Under the pieces are notes generated by a model that was not told the origin of the DNA, did no database searches, and saw only the letters and a program-made list of their open reading frames with translations. A program made the translations under genes and the position numbers. Of a stretch of 61,719 nt of DNA, positions 23,262 through 33,938 are shown in pieces. Each line of letters starts with the position of its first letter. Position 1 is the stretch's first letter. The stretch is from UBA947 sp031550975. GTDB lineage: Bacteria; Cyanobacteriota; Vampirovibrionia; Gastranaerophilales; Gastranaerophilaceae. Where the stretch lies: positions 1 to 61,719 of the forward strand of contig JAVBOC010000012.1 of assembly GCA_031550975.1 (NCBI GenBank). Reading direction: 5' to 3'.

Positions 23262-24641
23262 TCAGCCTGCGCGACCGTACATGTCTTCGTAGCGAACAAT
23301 GTCTTCTTCTATAAGAAGGGAGCCTTTTTGAACCTCAATGATTTCAATCGCTTCTTCGTAAGGGTTTTGCAACGAGTGGATTGCTTTAACCGCGATATCA
23401 ATGCTGCTGCCGGGTTCTAGAATGTGGTCATTGCTGTCTAGAACAACTTTCGCCGTGCCGGATAATACCACCCAGTGTTCGCTGCGGTGGTTGTGGGATT
23501 GCACTGATAATTTGTGTCCCGGGTTTACGTGGATTAATTTTGTTAAGAAACCTTCGCCTTGAGCTAGTACGGTGTAGAATCCCCAAGGGCGGTAAACTGT
23601 TTTGTGCACCAGGTAAGCATCATTTTTTTGCGCGCGCAGGGTTTCATAGATTTTTTTAACATCCTGCGAGCATTCTTTTTTGCAAGCAAGGATGGCATCT
23701 TCTGTTTCAACGATGATTGTGTCTTCTAACCCGATTGTTGTGACGAGTTTTGAGGATGAATAAACTAGCGAGTTTTTAGAACCCTCGTCTACTACATTTC
23801 CCACAAAAACATTCCCTTCAGAATCTTTTTGGCTTGCATCATAAATTGATTGCCAGGAGCCGAGATCGTTCCAATCGCTCTCCAATTTAACCAGCGCGAT
23901 TTTGTCGGATTTTTCCATGATCGCGTAGTCGATTGAAATATTTGGCATTTTTTCAAAGCTTGTGTAAGGAATTTCGCTTGAGTTGGTGAAGTCAAATTCC
24001 TTTAGAATTTTTGAGATTTCAGGTGCGTGTTTTTCAAGTTCTTTCAGCATTACTGATGCTTTGAACATAAAAATTCCGCCGTTCCAGAAATATGTGCCTG
24101 CTTCTAAATACTTTTTGGCTGTTTGCTGGTCAGGTTTTTCAACAAATTCTTTTACCCTGTAACCATCCGTATTGCCGTCTGTATTAATGTACCCGTAGCC
24201 TGTTTCAGGGTAGTTCGGCTGGATTCCGAAAGTTACAATGTAACCTTCTTGGGCCAGTTTTTCGGCATTTTGTACAGTTGATACAAATTTATCAATATCC
24301 TTAATCAAATGATCTGACGGCACGATTAGGATAATCGGGTCTTCGCCGGATTGTTCCATGATGAATTTTGTTGCAAGCGCGATAGCGGGCGCGGTGTTTT
24401 TCGAAAGCGGTTCGGCAAGCACAACAGATTGCGCGTCCAATTGCATTTTAACACTGCTGGCATGCTTTGTGTTTGTAACGCTTATGATATTTTTTGGCTC
24501 AATAAAAGCTGCAAGTCTTTCATAAGTCAGCTGCAAAAGACTTTCGTTTGAAGTCAGATTCAAAAGCTGCTTTGGATATAATTCTCTTGAAAGCGGCCAG
24601 AGCCTGCTTCCGGAACCTCCTGCTAAAATTATGCCGTACAT
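23262..24641 (-). CDS. manC: mannose-1-phosphate guanylyltransferase / mannose-6-phosphate isomerase
   Basis: A 459-residue bifunctional-type enzyme making GDP-mannose for surface polysaccharides. The N-terminal nucleotidyltransferase has ILAGGSGSRLWPLSRELYPKQ split over residues 5-25, with VEKPD and ETGYGYI further on. The C-terminal cupin (about 350-455) has VYRPWGFYTVL, HNHRSEHWVVLSGTAKV and DIAVKAIHSLQNP, matching the type II isomerase domain. Starts with MYGIILAGG after a GGAGAG site. Downstream of thiE on the same strand. Confidence 0.94.
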   Translation of the reverse strand: MYGIILAGGSGSRLWPLSRELYPKQLLNLTSNESLLQLTYERLAAFIEPKNIISVTNTKHASSVKMQLDAQSVVLAEPLSKNTAPAIALATKFIMEQSGEDPIILIVPSDHLIKDIDKFVSTVQNAEKLAQEGYIVTFGIQPNYPETGYGYINTDGNTDGYRVKEFVEKPDQQTAKKYLEAGTYFWNGGIFMFKASVMLKELEKHAPEISKILKEFDFTNSSEIPYTSFEKMPNISIDYAIMEKSDKIALVKLESDWNDLGSWQSIYDASQKDSEGNVFVGNVVDEGSKNSLVYSSSKLVTTIGLEDTIIVETEDAILACKKECSQDVKKIYETLRAQKNDAYLVHKTVYRPWGFYTVLAQGEGFLTKLIHVNPGHKLSVQSHNHRSEHWVVLSGTAKVVLDSNDHILEPGSSIDIAVKAIHSLQNPYEEAIEIIEVQKGSLLIEEDIVRYEDMYGRAG

Positions 24642-24710
24642 TTTTCTCTCCTTTTGTCCGGCTCAACCCTGTCCACCTGCGCTCCCGCAGCCGGTTCGGG
24701 TTGAGCACTT

Positions 24711-25814
24711 CTAAGGTCGGACTTGAAAATCCTCAAAAACTGTCGTTTTTGTGGGCTTTTCTACATCCTCTGACGAAATTATATCATGAAATTTTTGCGC
24801 TGCCTCATCAGGTCTTGGCGCGTTGATTATAGCGCGAACAACCGCTACACCCAAATTTGCCTTCTGTACGCCGGAGTCCAATACTTCATCCACATTTGTT
24901 AAATCAATCCCGCCGATTGCATAAGCCGGAACCTCAATGTTTTCGGCAACCCATTTTATATAATCCAGTCCTACAGATGCTCTGCCGGGTTTGGTCGGTG
25001 TGGTAAAAACCGGTCCGGCGCCTATGTAATCAGCACCATCCTCAACTGCTTTTTGAGCTTGTTTCGGGGCATGAGTGGAAACTCCAATAATCGCGTTTTG
25101 TCCTAAAATTTTTCTAGCTGACGCCACATCCATATCGTCTTGTCCGAGGTGAACCCCGTCAGCTTCTAACACAAATGCGATGTCAACTCGGTCGTTTACA
25201 ATAAAAATCGCGTCAAACTGTGCGCATAATTGTTTAATTTTTTTGCCGAGTTCAACGATTTTGTTTGCGGCCATGTTTTTTTCACGAAGCTGAACGATGT
25301 CGACTCCGCCGGCAAGAGAGGCGGCGACTGCGTCTAAAAATTCGCTTTCGCTCTCAAACTGATCAGAGCTTGTTACAAGATAAAGTTTTTTGTCCTGCAG
25401 TCTCAATTTTGCATATTTTGATTGTAATTTTTCCCACATAGTTTTCTCCAGTGTGTAAGTTTGGTATCTCAAACTTGAAATTTTACTAGTCCCTAGTCCC
25501 TTATCCCTAGTCCCTAAACCGTATTCTTCAAGCACTCTTAGAACCTGCTGCAAACGCTTGATATTTGCTTTAAAAATAGTTTCAATCCCCAAGCGAGAGT
25601 CAGGGTTTTGGATTTTGGTTCCGATATCGCCCTCGGTGTCGCGCGATGAGAGCAGCCCGTCGTAATCTTTTTCTTGAAGATTGTTTAGTTCATGGCGGAT
25701 TAATTTTAATTGCTCAGAAAGCTCTGTGTCTTCCAAAAGGAATCTCGCGATTTCTTCCAATACTCTCAGAGCCTCTGTTCCGCGGTTTAGGTTTGCGTCA
25801 AGAATTCGTTTCAT
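24711..25814 (-). CDS. thiE: thiamine-phosphate synthase with N-terminal ThiD2-like domain
   Basis: Couples HMP diphosphate and the thiazole phosphate to thiamine phosphate. Residues about 1-130 match the N-terminal ThiD2-type domain found fused to ThiE in cyanobacteria (MKRILDANLNRGTEALRVLEE, RHELNNLQ). Residues about 145-355 form the ThiE barrel with VDIVQLREKN, DADGVHLGQDD-like (EADGVHLGQDD) and GAGPVFTTPTKPG. A heptamer array encodes residues 99-110 between the domains. A TACAAT box ends six bases before the ATG and there is no ribosome binding site, suggesting a leaderless mRNA. Confidence 0.94.
   Translation of the reverse strand: MKRILDANLNRGTEALRVLEEIARFLLEDTELSEQLKLIRHELNNLQEKDYDGLLSSRDTEGDIGTKIQNPDSRLGIETIFKANIKRLQQVLRVLEEYGLGTRDKGLGTSKISSLRYQTYTLEKTMWEKLQSKYAKLRLQDKKLYLVTSSDQFESESEFLDAVAASLAGGVDIVQLREKNMAANKIVELGKKIKQLCAQFDAIFIVNDRVDIAFVLEADGVHLGQDDMDVASARKILGQNAIIGVSTHAPKQAQKAVEDGADYIGAGPVFTTPTKPGRASVGLDYIKWVAENIEVPAYAIGGIDLTNVDEVLDSGVQKANLGVAVVRAIINAPRPDEAAQKFHDIISSEDVEKPTKTTVFEDFQVRP
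25485..25519. repeat. heptamer array inside thiE
   Basis: Units ACTAGTC, CCTAGTC, CCTTATC, CCTAGTC, CCTAAAC with period 7. Read on the minus strand as GLGTRDKGLGTSK in the interdomain linker. Confidence 0.85.
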
Positions 25815-25839
25815 GCGACAATTGTATCATGAAAAAGCC

Positions 25840-25869
25840 TTGACAATGCATGGTGAATTAAGGTAAGAT
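25840..25869 (+). promoter_or_regulatory. promoter of prepilin-S74 gene 1
   Basis: Consensus TTGACA (25840-25845), an 18-base spacer, TAAGAT (25864-25869). An in-frame ATG at 25877 lies seven bases after the -10 box. The same -35 and 18-base spacing occurs before the second prepilin-S74 gene at 46530-46559. Confidence 0.65.
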
Positions 25870-25915
25870 TTGAGTAATGAATTATATTGCTATTGTGGCA
25901 AAGAGGGGTGTGGAA

Positions 25916-27070
25916 ATGATGAGCTTTAATAGAAAAAAGAAATTGGCGTTTACTCTTATGGAGTTAATGGTAGTTCTTGTTATTTTGAGTATAGCAATGG
26001 CTGCGTTTGCGCCGATTATCACTCGTCGTAATAAAGCCAACAACATGAGTGTTGATAAGATTTGGCAATGGGCAACAGGTGGCGGCGGTATTCGCAGCGG
26101 CGATGTGTTTTATGTTCCGCCAGGTAACAACTCAGTCATGATTGGGCAAAATCAAAAGGTTGGAGGCGACAACGGAAGACTTATTGTTAACGCAGCAGGC
26201 AGTGATTTTATAACGTTCAAAAGCTCAGGCACTGTCGTAGCAAATTTATCCGGGAACACTAACAGTTTGCGTCTTGGTACACACGTAGCGAACCCTGGGG
26301 TTAATTCGACCGCATTTGGGATGGGAGCTTTAAGCGACAGCAATCCCGGCGCTCAAAACACAGCATTTGGACAAGGCGCAGGTCAAAGATCAACAGGGAT
26401 TAATAATACTTTCTTCGGATATAATGCAGGAAACCGTGTAACAACAGGTATTAACAATACGCTCATCGGCGCTCTTGCAGGGGAAAACATAACCACGGGG
26501 GCGAACATTACAGCCATTGGTTATGATGCCTGCTCAAATGTAACTACACAACAAAACAAGACCTGTATCGGAGCAAACTCCAGATTTATACAAGGTATCT
26601 CCGGTGCGGATACTGTTACCAATGAAGTCTTCATAGGTTCAGCAGCTATGACAACTAACGTCTATATCCGCGGAAGATTGTTTGTTGGCGGAGGAGAGAT
26701 TGTAAACTCCGACAAGCGTTTAAAAGATATTATCGGTGAAAACAAAGACGGCTTGGCACAAATTGAAAAACTGCAAATTTATGATTACACAATGAAGTCT
26801 GACACTGAAAAAGCTCCACATGTCGGGGTTGTGGCTCAAGACTTGCAAAAAGTTTTCCCTAAAGCGGTTTCTAAAGCTAAAGATGGTACTTTGGTTATCG
26901 ACAAAGATTTTATCCTCTACGGATTAGTGAATGCGGTTAAAGATCTTGATAAGAAAATCAATGATACAATCGCTCGAGTTCAAGCACTGGAAACTAAGCA
27001 CAAAGAACTTGTTGCGCAAAGCAAATCGCTTGAAACAAGACTTGTAAAACTTGAGGCTAAGGTTAAGTAA
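25916..27070 (+). CDS. prepilin-type protein fused to YadA-head-like repeats and an S74 chaperone domain (copy 1)
   Basis: 384 residues from ATG 25916 (GAGGGG site upstream); a leaderless start at 25877 would add 13 residues. A type IV prepilin signal KKKLA/FTLME with Glu at +5 is followed by a hydrophobic helix (VVLVILSIAMAAF). The middle has NTAFGxGAG / TGINNTxxG repeats (about 135-215), like the left-handed beta-roll of YadA heads and phage fibres. Ser265 opens NSDKRLKDI, the S74 intramolecular-chaperone autocleavage motif, with YDYTMKSD and VGVVAQDLQKVFP downstream. The C-terminus is a coiled coil. The parts suggest a pilus- or pseudopilus-mounted trimeric fibre, cleaved at Ser265 after folding (inference). 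A full-length homologue is at 46566. Confidence 0.88.
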   Translation: MMSFNRKKKLAFTLMELMVVLVILSIAMAAFAPIITRRNKANNMSVDKIWQWATGGGGIRSGDVFYVPPGNNSVMIGQNQKVGGDNGRLIVNAAGSDFITFKSSGTVVANLSGNTNSLRLGTHVANPGVNSTAFGMGALSDSNPGAQNTAFGQGAGQRSTGINNTFFGYNAGNRVTTGINNTLIGALAGENITTGANITAIGYDACSNVTTQQNKTCIGANSRFIQGISGADTVTNEVFIGSAAMTTNVYIRGRLFVGGGEIVNSDKRLKDIIGENKDGLAQIEKLQIYDYTMKSDTEKAPHVGVVAQDLQKVFPKAVSKAKDGTLVIDKDFILYGLVNAVKDLDKKINDTIARVQALETKHKELVAQSKSLETRLVKLEAKVK

Positions 27071-27079
27071 AGTAGTTTC

Positions 27080-27163
27080 CGTCATGTTGAGTGAAAAGAA
27101 ACATCTCAAAGTTGCTGTAGTTGATGTCAATTTTGAGATTCTTCGCTAGCGCTCAAAATGACG
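27080..27163. repeat. dispersed repeat CGTCATGTTGAG...CTCAAAATGACG
   Basis: Inverted ends with inner ACATCTCAAA and TTTGAGATTCTTCG blocks, in the 320-base gap before fusA. The rest of the gap holds the fusA promoter candidate, a GGCTG...CAGCC hairpin near 27313-27341, and GCGAGC-rich repeat fragments; no gene seen. Confidence 0.8.
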
Positions 27164-27212
27164 AGTTTTGTTGTACTACTTACTACCGTCTGTTATCAGC
27201 TACCCTTTTCGT

Positions 27213-27240
27213 TTGCTTTTCCACATGTTCATGATATTAT
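27213..27240 (+). promoter_or_regulatory. candidate fusA promoter
   Basis: TTGCTT (27213-27218), 16-base spacer, TATTAT (27235-27240). This gives a leader of about 145 bases with a possible hairpin. Confidence 0.4.
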
Positions 27241-27392
27241 TTTTGTATAGAAATACAAGTAACAATATAAATAGCGCAAGCGAGCAGAGAATGGAGTGGA
27301 TGCCGAATTAATCGGCTGTCCGCAGGACATACGAGGCAGCCACGGATATTCGTTTCATGCGAGCGCAGCAAGACAGTAAAGGAATACAAAAA

Positions 27393-29483
<2,091 letters not shown>

Positions 29484-29494
29484 TGCCGCGTACC

Positions 29495-29579
29495 AGTCAC
29501 TCTGAGTGCTGACGAAGAATCTCAACACATATGTAACACCAAATTTGAGATGTTTCGCCTTATAGGCTCAACATGACGA
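29495..29579. repeat. dispersed repeat AGTCACTCTGAG...CTCAACATGACG
   Basis: Copy of the long GTCAT/ATGAC family with GAAGAATCTCAA and TTGAGATGTTTCG inner blocks, between fusA and its terminator. Confidence 0.8.
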
Positions 29580-29595
29580 AATACAAGATAACAAT

Positions 29596-29625
29596 AAAAA
29601 GCCTCCCAATCGGGAGGTTTTTTTC
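29596..29625 (+). terminator. fusA terminator
   Basis: CCTCCC (29602-29607) and GGGAGG (29612-29617) around AATC, preceded by AAAAAG and followed by seven T. Confidence 0.9.
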
Positions 29626-29679
29626 TAACTCACGCGTGGCGCGGTTATGAAAATTTTAGGTAGGAAAAGGAAAGCTTAT

Positions 29680-30900
29680 TTATGAAAAAATACTAAATGT
29701 CTTCTCAACGTTTTTATCAATAACCCCTTTTACTGACTCATATTCAGTTTGGAGGGCGTTGTGTTCGGTGTCTAATTTCTTCAACTCAAGGTCAAATCTC
29801 TTATCTTTGCGCTCTAGCGCGACCATTTCTTCTTCATATTTTGCTTCTGCAAGCGCTATTTTTCTGTCATCTTTAACCTCTTGGATAGCCTGATCTTCGC
29901 TGATTGTTGTTCCGAGGAACTTGCGCTCAGTTGCAGAGTAGAACTTAATTTGAAGTTGACCATCTCTAATCATTTTCTCAAATAGAGAGGCATTTTTGTC
30001 TTCAAGCGGTGAAATATATTTACCATTTTCAAGCGGCGCACTCTTATAGCTTCCTTTTGGTGCATCAGAATCAATCGGAGCCACGCCATAAGTGTAGAAC
30101 CCGCAGGTAGTCATTTCATTAAACATATTTTTGTAATATGCGATTTGCGACTTAACATCAGGGCTGTCAGAACTTGTTTTTAGTGCAGAACCTGTTTCTA
30201 AATACTTTGTTAATGAAACTGCGTAATCATATAAATCGCGCTGCTCTGGGGATGTACCATTATAGTTGATAGGCATATCTCCGACAGTAGCATAACCATG
30301 ACCGTCATCCGTAGGAACCCAGCTCACGCTAAATCCTTCTGCAAGCCCGGTGTTAAAATGCTCTGCATCTTCTGATACAGTAGTAATTGCAGTCGGTTCA
30401 TATAATTGTGTTTGGTCGTTTAATTTTGTTTCAACGCCCATGTTTACTGATTTTAAATATTTATCCCAAGCTTCATGAATCGCTTGTTTTTTAATATCAG
30501 GACTTTCGCTCTGAGCTACGTTTGCTTGAGAAATCCCCGCAGCTTTTTCAACGAATCTGTTGAAATCGCCTTGAGCTGTCACAAACGCGTCCGCAATATT
30601 TTTGGCAACCAAAATTTTACCGGTGCTGTCAGTAACCAAGTATTGCTTGTTATCAACTGACATGTTATATCCGGTGATAAGTGAGTAACACATATCCGAA
30701 TACTGTGGTTGAGCACCTGAAAATCCTGTTAAAACAGTGAGCTTAGTCGCGTTTAATGCTGCGTTGTATTCAGCTTGAATCTGGTCAGTCTGATCAGCAA
30801 GACGCTGTTTAGAATATGAAACACTCTGACCGCTCTGTTCATTATCAGACAGACGGGCAGTGATGCTGAGTAATCTTGCTTGTGATGCGCTCATTCCCAT
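29680..30900 (-). CDS. MGMSASQAR-family protein (copy 1), unknown function
   Basis: A 406-residue protein starting MGMSASQARLLSITARLSDN. The N-terminal 60 and C-terminal 50 residues match the protein at 48318 (C-terminus KKLDTEHNALQTE...VIDKNVEKTFSIFS), while the middle differs. Both ends are helical, and a paired N/C coiled coil with a variable insert is a layout typical of flagellin-like or other self-assembling surface proteins (analogy, not homology). No cleavable signal peptide. Strong TTTACA-16-TATAAT promoter upstream and an AAGGAAA site about ten bases before the start. No function known to me. Confidence 0.8.
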   Translation of the reverse strand: MGMSASQARLLSITARLSDNEQSGQSVSYSKQRLADQTDQIQAEYNAALNATKLTVLTGFSGAQPQYSDMCYSLITGYNMSVDNKQYLVTDSTGKILVAKNIADAFVTAQGDFNRFVEKAAGISQANVAQSESPDIKKQAIHEAWDKYLKSVNMGVETKLNDQTQLYEPTAITTVSEDAEHFNTGLAEGFSVSWVPTDDGHGYATVGDMPINYNGTSPEQRDLYDYAVSLTKYLETGSALKTSSDSPDVKSQIAYYKNMFNEMTTCGFYTYGVAPIDSDAPKGSYKSAPLENGKYISPLEDKNASLFEKMIRDGQLQIKFYSATERKFLGTTISEDQAIQEVKDDRKIALAEAKYEEEMVALERKDKRFDLELKKLDTEHNALQTEYESVKGVIDKNVEKTFSIFS

Positions 30901-30947
30901 AAAGTGTCATTTCCTTTTCGCTCGTAACTACACTTAATTACGGCAGA

Positions 30948-30975
30948 ATTATATGAAAACTTTAGGGAATGTAAA
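30948..30975 (-). promoter_or_regulatory. promoter of the MGMSASQAR gene (copy 1)
   Basis: On the minus strand TTTACA (30970-30975), 16-base spacer, TATAAT (30948-30953). Confidence 0.65.
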
Positions 30976-30990
30976 GAAAATGTTACATGT

Positions 30991-31062
30991 GTGAATAGTG
31001 AGTTGTGAATGGTGAATAGTTCAACAATAAATGTCATTGCGAGTGATAGCAAAGCAATCTGG
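30991..31062. repeat. heptamer array next to a short GTCATTGCGAG repeat
   Basis: 30991-31022: GTGAATA, GTGAGTT, GTGAATG, GTGAATA. 31033-31062: GTCATTGCGAG...AAAGCAATCTGG. The same pairing of array and repeat is seen in nagZ and at the truA start. Confidence 0.8.
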
Positions 31063-31103
31063 AAAAGAAATGTTCAATGAGTAGTTTTAAATCACGGAAA
31101 AAA

Positions 31104-33938
31104 TTATCCCACGGCTTCGCGGCACTCTTGGCAAATACCGTCAGAATCAAGTCCGCGATATTTCCAGCAGCGTGCGCACTTGGAGCCTTCAGCAGGAGTC
31201 ACCCAAACGGTTACACCTTCTTCAGTGTATTCGTTTAAAACATTTTCCGGCTTTTTGTCGGTCATTATCGCTTGTGAAACAATAAAGATATCGCTTAGGT
31301 CGGTTGAATGGTCGAATGATTGAATGGTTGGACAGTTTAAATAAACTGCAACTTCTAAAGAGCTGCCGACTTTTTTGTCAGCACGCAAAGGTTCAATTGC
31401 GCGTGTTACAATTTCGCGAAGTTTCAAAATCTGGGTGAATTTTTCTTCCAGTTCTGTGCTGCTCCATTTTTCATTTGTCACAGGCCAGTCAGAGAGCAGA
31501 ATGCTTTCTAAGTCGCCACACTGAACTTCGGGCATGTTTTGCCAAATATCTTCCGCCTGGTGCGGCATTACCGGTACAAGGAGCCTCACTAGAGTCTGTA
31601 ATATTTCGTGTAAAACTGTTTGACATGCGCGGCGCGAAAGCGATTTTTTGCCGGCGGTATATAGTCTGTCTTTTACAATATCAAGATAGAATGAGCTCAA
31701 ATCTGTTGCTGCGAAGTTTTGCAGGTGTTGGAAATACTTGTAAAACTCGTAGTTATCAAACGCTTCTGTAACGTCTGTTATCAATTTGTTTAATTTGCTA
31801 AGTGCAAATTGGTCGATTGGTTTAAGTTCTTCGTAACTCACATAATCAACCGCAGGATCGAAGTCAAAAAGGTTTCCGAGCAAGAAACGCGCGGTGTTGC
31901 GGGTCTTTTTGAAAACTTCCACGAGGTGGTTGATAATGGTTTCACCGATTCTCATGTCGTTTCTGTAATCAATCGATGCGCCCCAGAGTCTTAACACATC
32001 TGCCCCATAGACTTTTGTAACATCTTCAGGCGAAATGGAGTTGCCTTCGGATTTTGACATTTTTCTTCCGTCTGCTGCCATGACAAAACCGTGTGTCAAA
32101 ACTGTTTTATAAGGCGCTTTGCCCGTTACTGCAACCGAGGTTAATAATGAAGACTGGAACCATCCGCGGTGTTGGTCAGAACCCTCAAGGTACATCTCAA
32201 CAGGGATTTCGCCAAGTTCGTCGCTGCGCTCGGTGACCACTGCTTTCCAGCTTACTCCGGAGTCGAACCAAACATCCATAATGTCGTTTTCTTTTTTGAA
32301 ATGAGTGCCGCTGCAGCTTGGGCATTTAAAACCGCTTGGCAGTAAGTCTTTTTCTTCATATTTTACCCAAGCATCAGAGCTTTCTTTTTCGAAAACTTGC
32401 GCGACGTGTTCAATCGTTTCAGGGGTTACGACGTACTCGTTGCAGCCTGTGCAGTAAAATACGGGAATCGGAACGCCCCATGCGCGTTGGCGTGATAAAC
32501 ACCAGTCTGTGCGGCCTGCGACCATGTTTGAAATACGGGTTTCGCCGCCTGACGGTATCCATTTTACTTTTTTGATTTCTTCTAAACTTTCTTCTCTGAA
32601 TTTACCGACTTTAATAAACCACTGCGGTGTCGCGCGGTAAATTACAGGGTGTTTACATCTCCAGCAATGCGGATAGCTGTGTGAGATGTCTGATTTATTT
32701 AGCAAAGCGCCCGCGTTTTGCAGTTTTTCGATAACAATCGCGTTGCCTTTGTAATAAGGTGTGCCTTCCAAATCCCCGGCTTCTTTTGTCCAAATGCCTT
32801 TACTATCAAGCGGTGAAAGAATGTCTAAACCATATTTAGCGCCGACTTCGTAATCCTCAAGACCGTGTCCAGGAGCTGTGTGAACTGCCCCGGTACCTGC
32901 GTCAGTCGTGACGTGTTCGCCAAGGATTATCGGTGATTTTCGACTGTATAGCGGGTGGTCAGTGGTTAAGTTTTCTAATTCAGCACCTTTCAATTGGCCC
33001 AGAACTGTCATTTCGTGTTCGTTCCATCCAACGCTTTCGATGAAGCTTGCGAGCAATTTTTCTGCGATGAAATAAGTGTCGCCGCAATATTCAAAGAATG
33101 TGTAATCCAAGTCAGGATGCAAGCTGATAGCTAGGTTTGACGGGATTGTCCACGGAGTTGTTGTCCAGATGACGGCATAGATGCCGGTGGATGAATTGAT
33201 AAGGGGATGAGTTGATGAGTTATCAGCTAATAAACTTATCAACTTATCAGCTGATTCCTGATCAAATCTAAATCTTACATAGATTGAAGTTGAAGTGTGG
33301 TCAGCGTATTCGACTTCTGCTTCAGCCAGTGCTGTTTCGCAAGAAGCACACCAGTAAACAGGTTTTAAGCCTTTTTCAATGTAACCTTTTTTAAACATTT
33401 CGCCAAAAACTCGTACTTGAGATGCCTCGTAAGACGGGTCAATCGTTAAATACGGGTGTCCCCAATCGCCCCATGCGCCTAAGCGTCTGAATGCGGTCTC
33501 TTGGCCTTTAAGGGCCTTATGCGCGTACTCACGACATTTTTGACGTAATTCATAAGGCGTAATTGCGCTTCTGCCGCCTTTTACATTTTTTACTACAGCG
33601 TTCTCAATCGGCAGTCCGTGTCCGTCATAACCCGGCACGTACGGTGCATAGAACCCTGCTTGAGATTTGTATTTTACCAAAATGTCTTTTAAAATTTTAT
33701 TCAAAGCGGTTCCGATGTGGATTTTGTCAGAACTCAAATACGGCGGGCCGTCATGCAAAATAAATTTGTTATTTTTATTTCTCTGCTCGACGTTTTTCCA
33801 ATAAATTTTGTTATCTTCCCAAAATTTTTGGATTTCAACTTCTCTAACCGCAGCATTCGCACGCATCGCAAGCGTTGTTTGCGGCAAGTTTAGTGTGTCT
33901 TTAAAATTTGGTTTTGTAGAATTTGTTGAATCAGTCAT
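31104..33938 (-). CDS. ileS: isoleucyl-tRNA synthetase
   Basis: Class Ia synthetase of 944 residues with a normal layout. The HIGH-like IHIGTA lies near residue 71, the editing domain in the first half, and GRKMSKSEGN near 625-634. A C-terminal zinc motif has CARCW and CQEC near 918-940. Two octamer arrays are translated in frame: residues about 228-249 (in the inserted editing/connective region) and 869-879 (C-terminal region). The start overlaps the end of the upstream transporter gene by eight bases. Essential, so the repeats must be tolerated. Confidence 0.97.
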   Translation of the reverse strand: MTDSTNSTKPNFKDTLNLPQTTLAMRANAAVREVEIQKFWEDNKIYWKNVEQRNKNNKFILHDGPPYLSSDKIHIGTALNKILKDILVKYKSQAGFYAPYVPGYDGHGLPIENAVVKNVKGGRSAITPYELRQKCREYAHKALKGQETAFRRLGAWGDWGHPYLTIDPSYEASQVRVFGEMFKKGYIEKGLKPVYWCASCETALAEAEVEYADHTSTSIYVRFRFDQESADKLISLLADNSSTHPLINSSTGIYAVIWTTTPWTIPSNLAISLHPDLDYTFFEYCGDTYFIAEKLLASFIESVGWNEHEMTVLGQLKGAELENLTTDHPLYSRKSPIILGEHVTTDAGTGAVHTAPGHGLEDYEVGAKYGLDILSPLDSKGIWTKEAGDLEGTPYYKGNAIVIEKLQNAGALLNKSDISHSYPHCWRCKHPVIYRATPQWFIKVGKFREESLEEIKKVKWIPSGGETRISNMVAGRTDWCLSRQRAWGVPIPVFYCTGCNEYVVTPETIEHVAQVFEKESSDAWVKYEEKDLLPSGFKCPSCSGTHFKKENDIMDVWFDSGVSWKAVVTERSDELGEIPVEMYLEGSDQHRGWFQSSLLTSVAVTGKAPYKTVLTHGFVMAADGRKMSKSEGNSISPEDVTKVYGADVLRLWGASIDYRNDMRIGETIINHLVEVFKKTRNTARFLLGNLFDFDPAVDYVSYEELKPIDQFALSKLNKLITDVTEAFDNYEFYKYFQHLQNFAATDLSSFYLDIVKDRLYTAGKKSLSRRACQTVLHEILQTLVRLLVPVMPHQAEDIWQNMPEVQCGDLESILLSDWPVTNEKWSSTELEEKFTQILKLREIVTRAIEPLRADKKVGSSLEVAVYLNCPTIQSFDHSTDLSDIFIVSQAIMTDKKPENVLNEYTEEGVTVWVTPAEGSKCARCWKYRGLDSDGICQECREAVG
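31303..31334. repeat. octamer array inside ileS (C-terminal region)
   Basis: Units GTTGAATG, GTCGAATG, ATTGAATG, GTTGGACA with period 8, read on the minus strand as TIQSFDHSTDLSD-like sequence. Confidence 0.8.
33193..33257. repeat. octamer array inside ileS (editing-domain region)
   Basis: GAATTGAT, AAGGGGAT, GAGTTGAT, GAGTTATC then TAAACTTA, TCAACTTA, TCAGCTGA. The two halves are partly inverted, so the mRNA could fold here. Confidence 0.7.

Noticed and set aside
27301..27360. A tRNA- or riboswitch-like fold in the fusA leader
   Set aside because: There is a GGCTG/CAGCC pairing, but no cloverleaf, anticodon arm or known riboswitch consensus; it may be repeat-derived.
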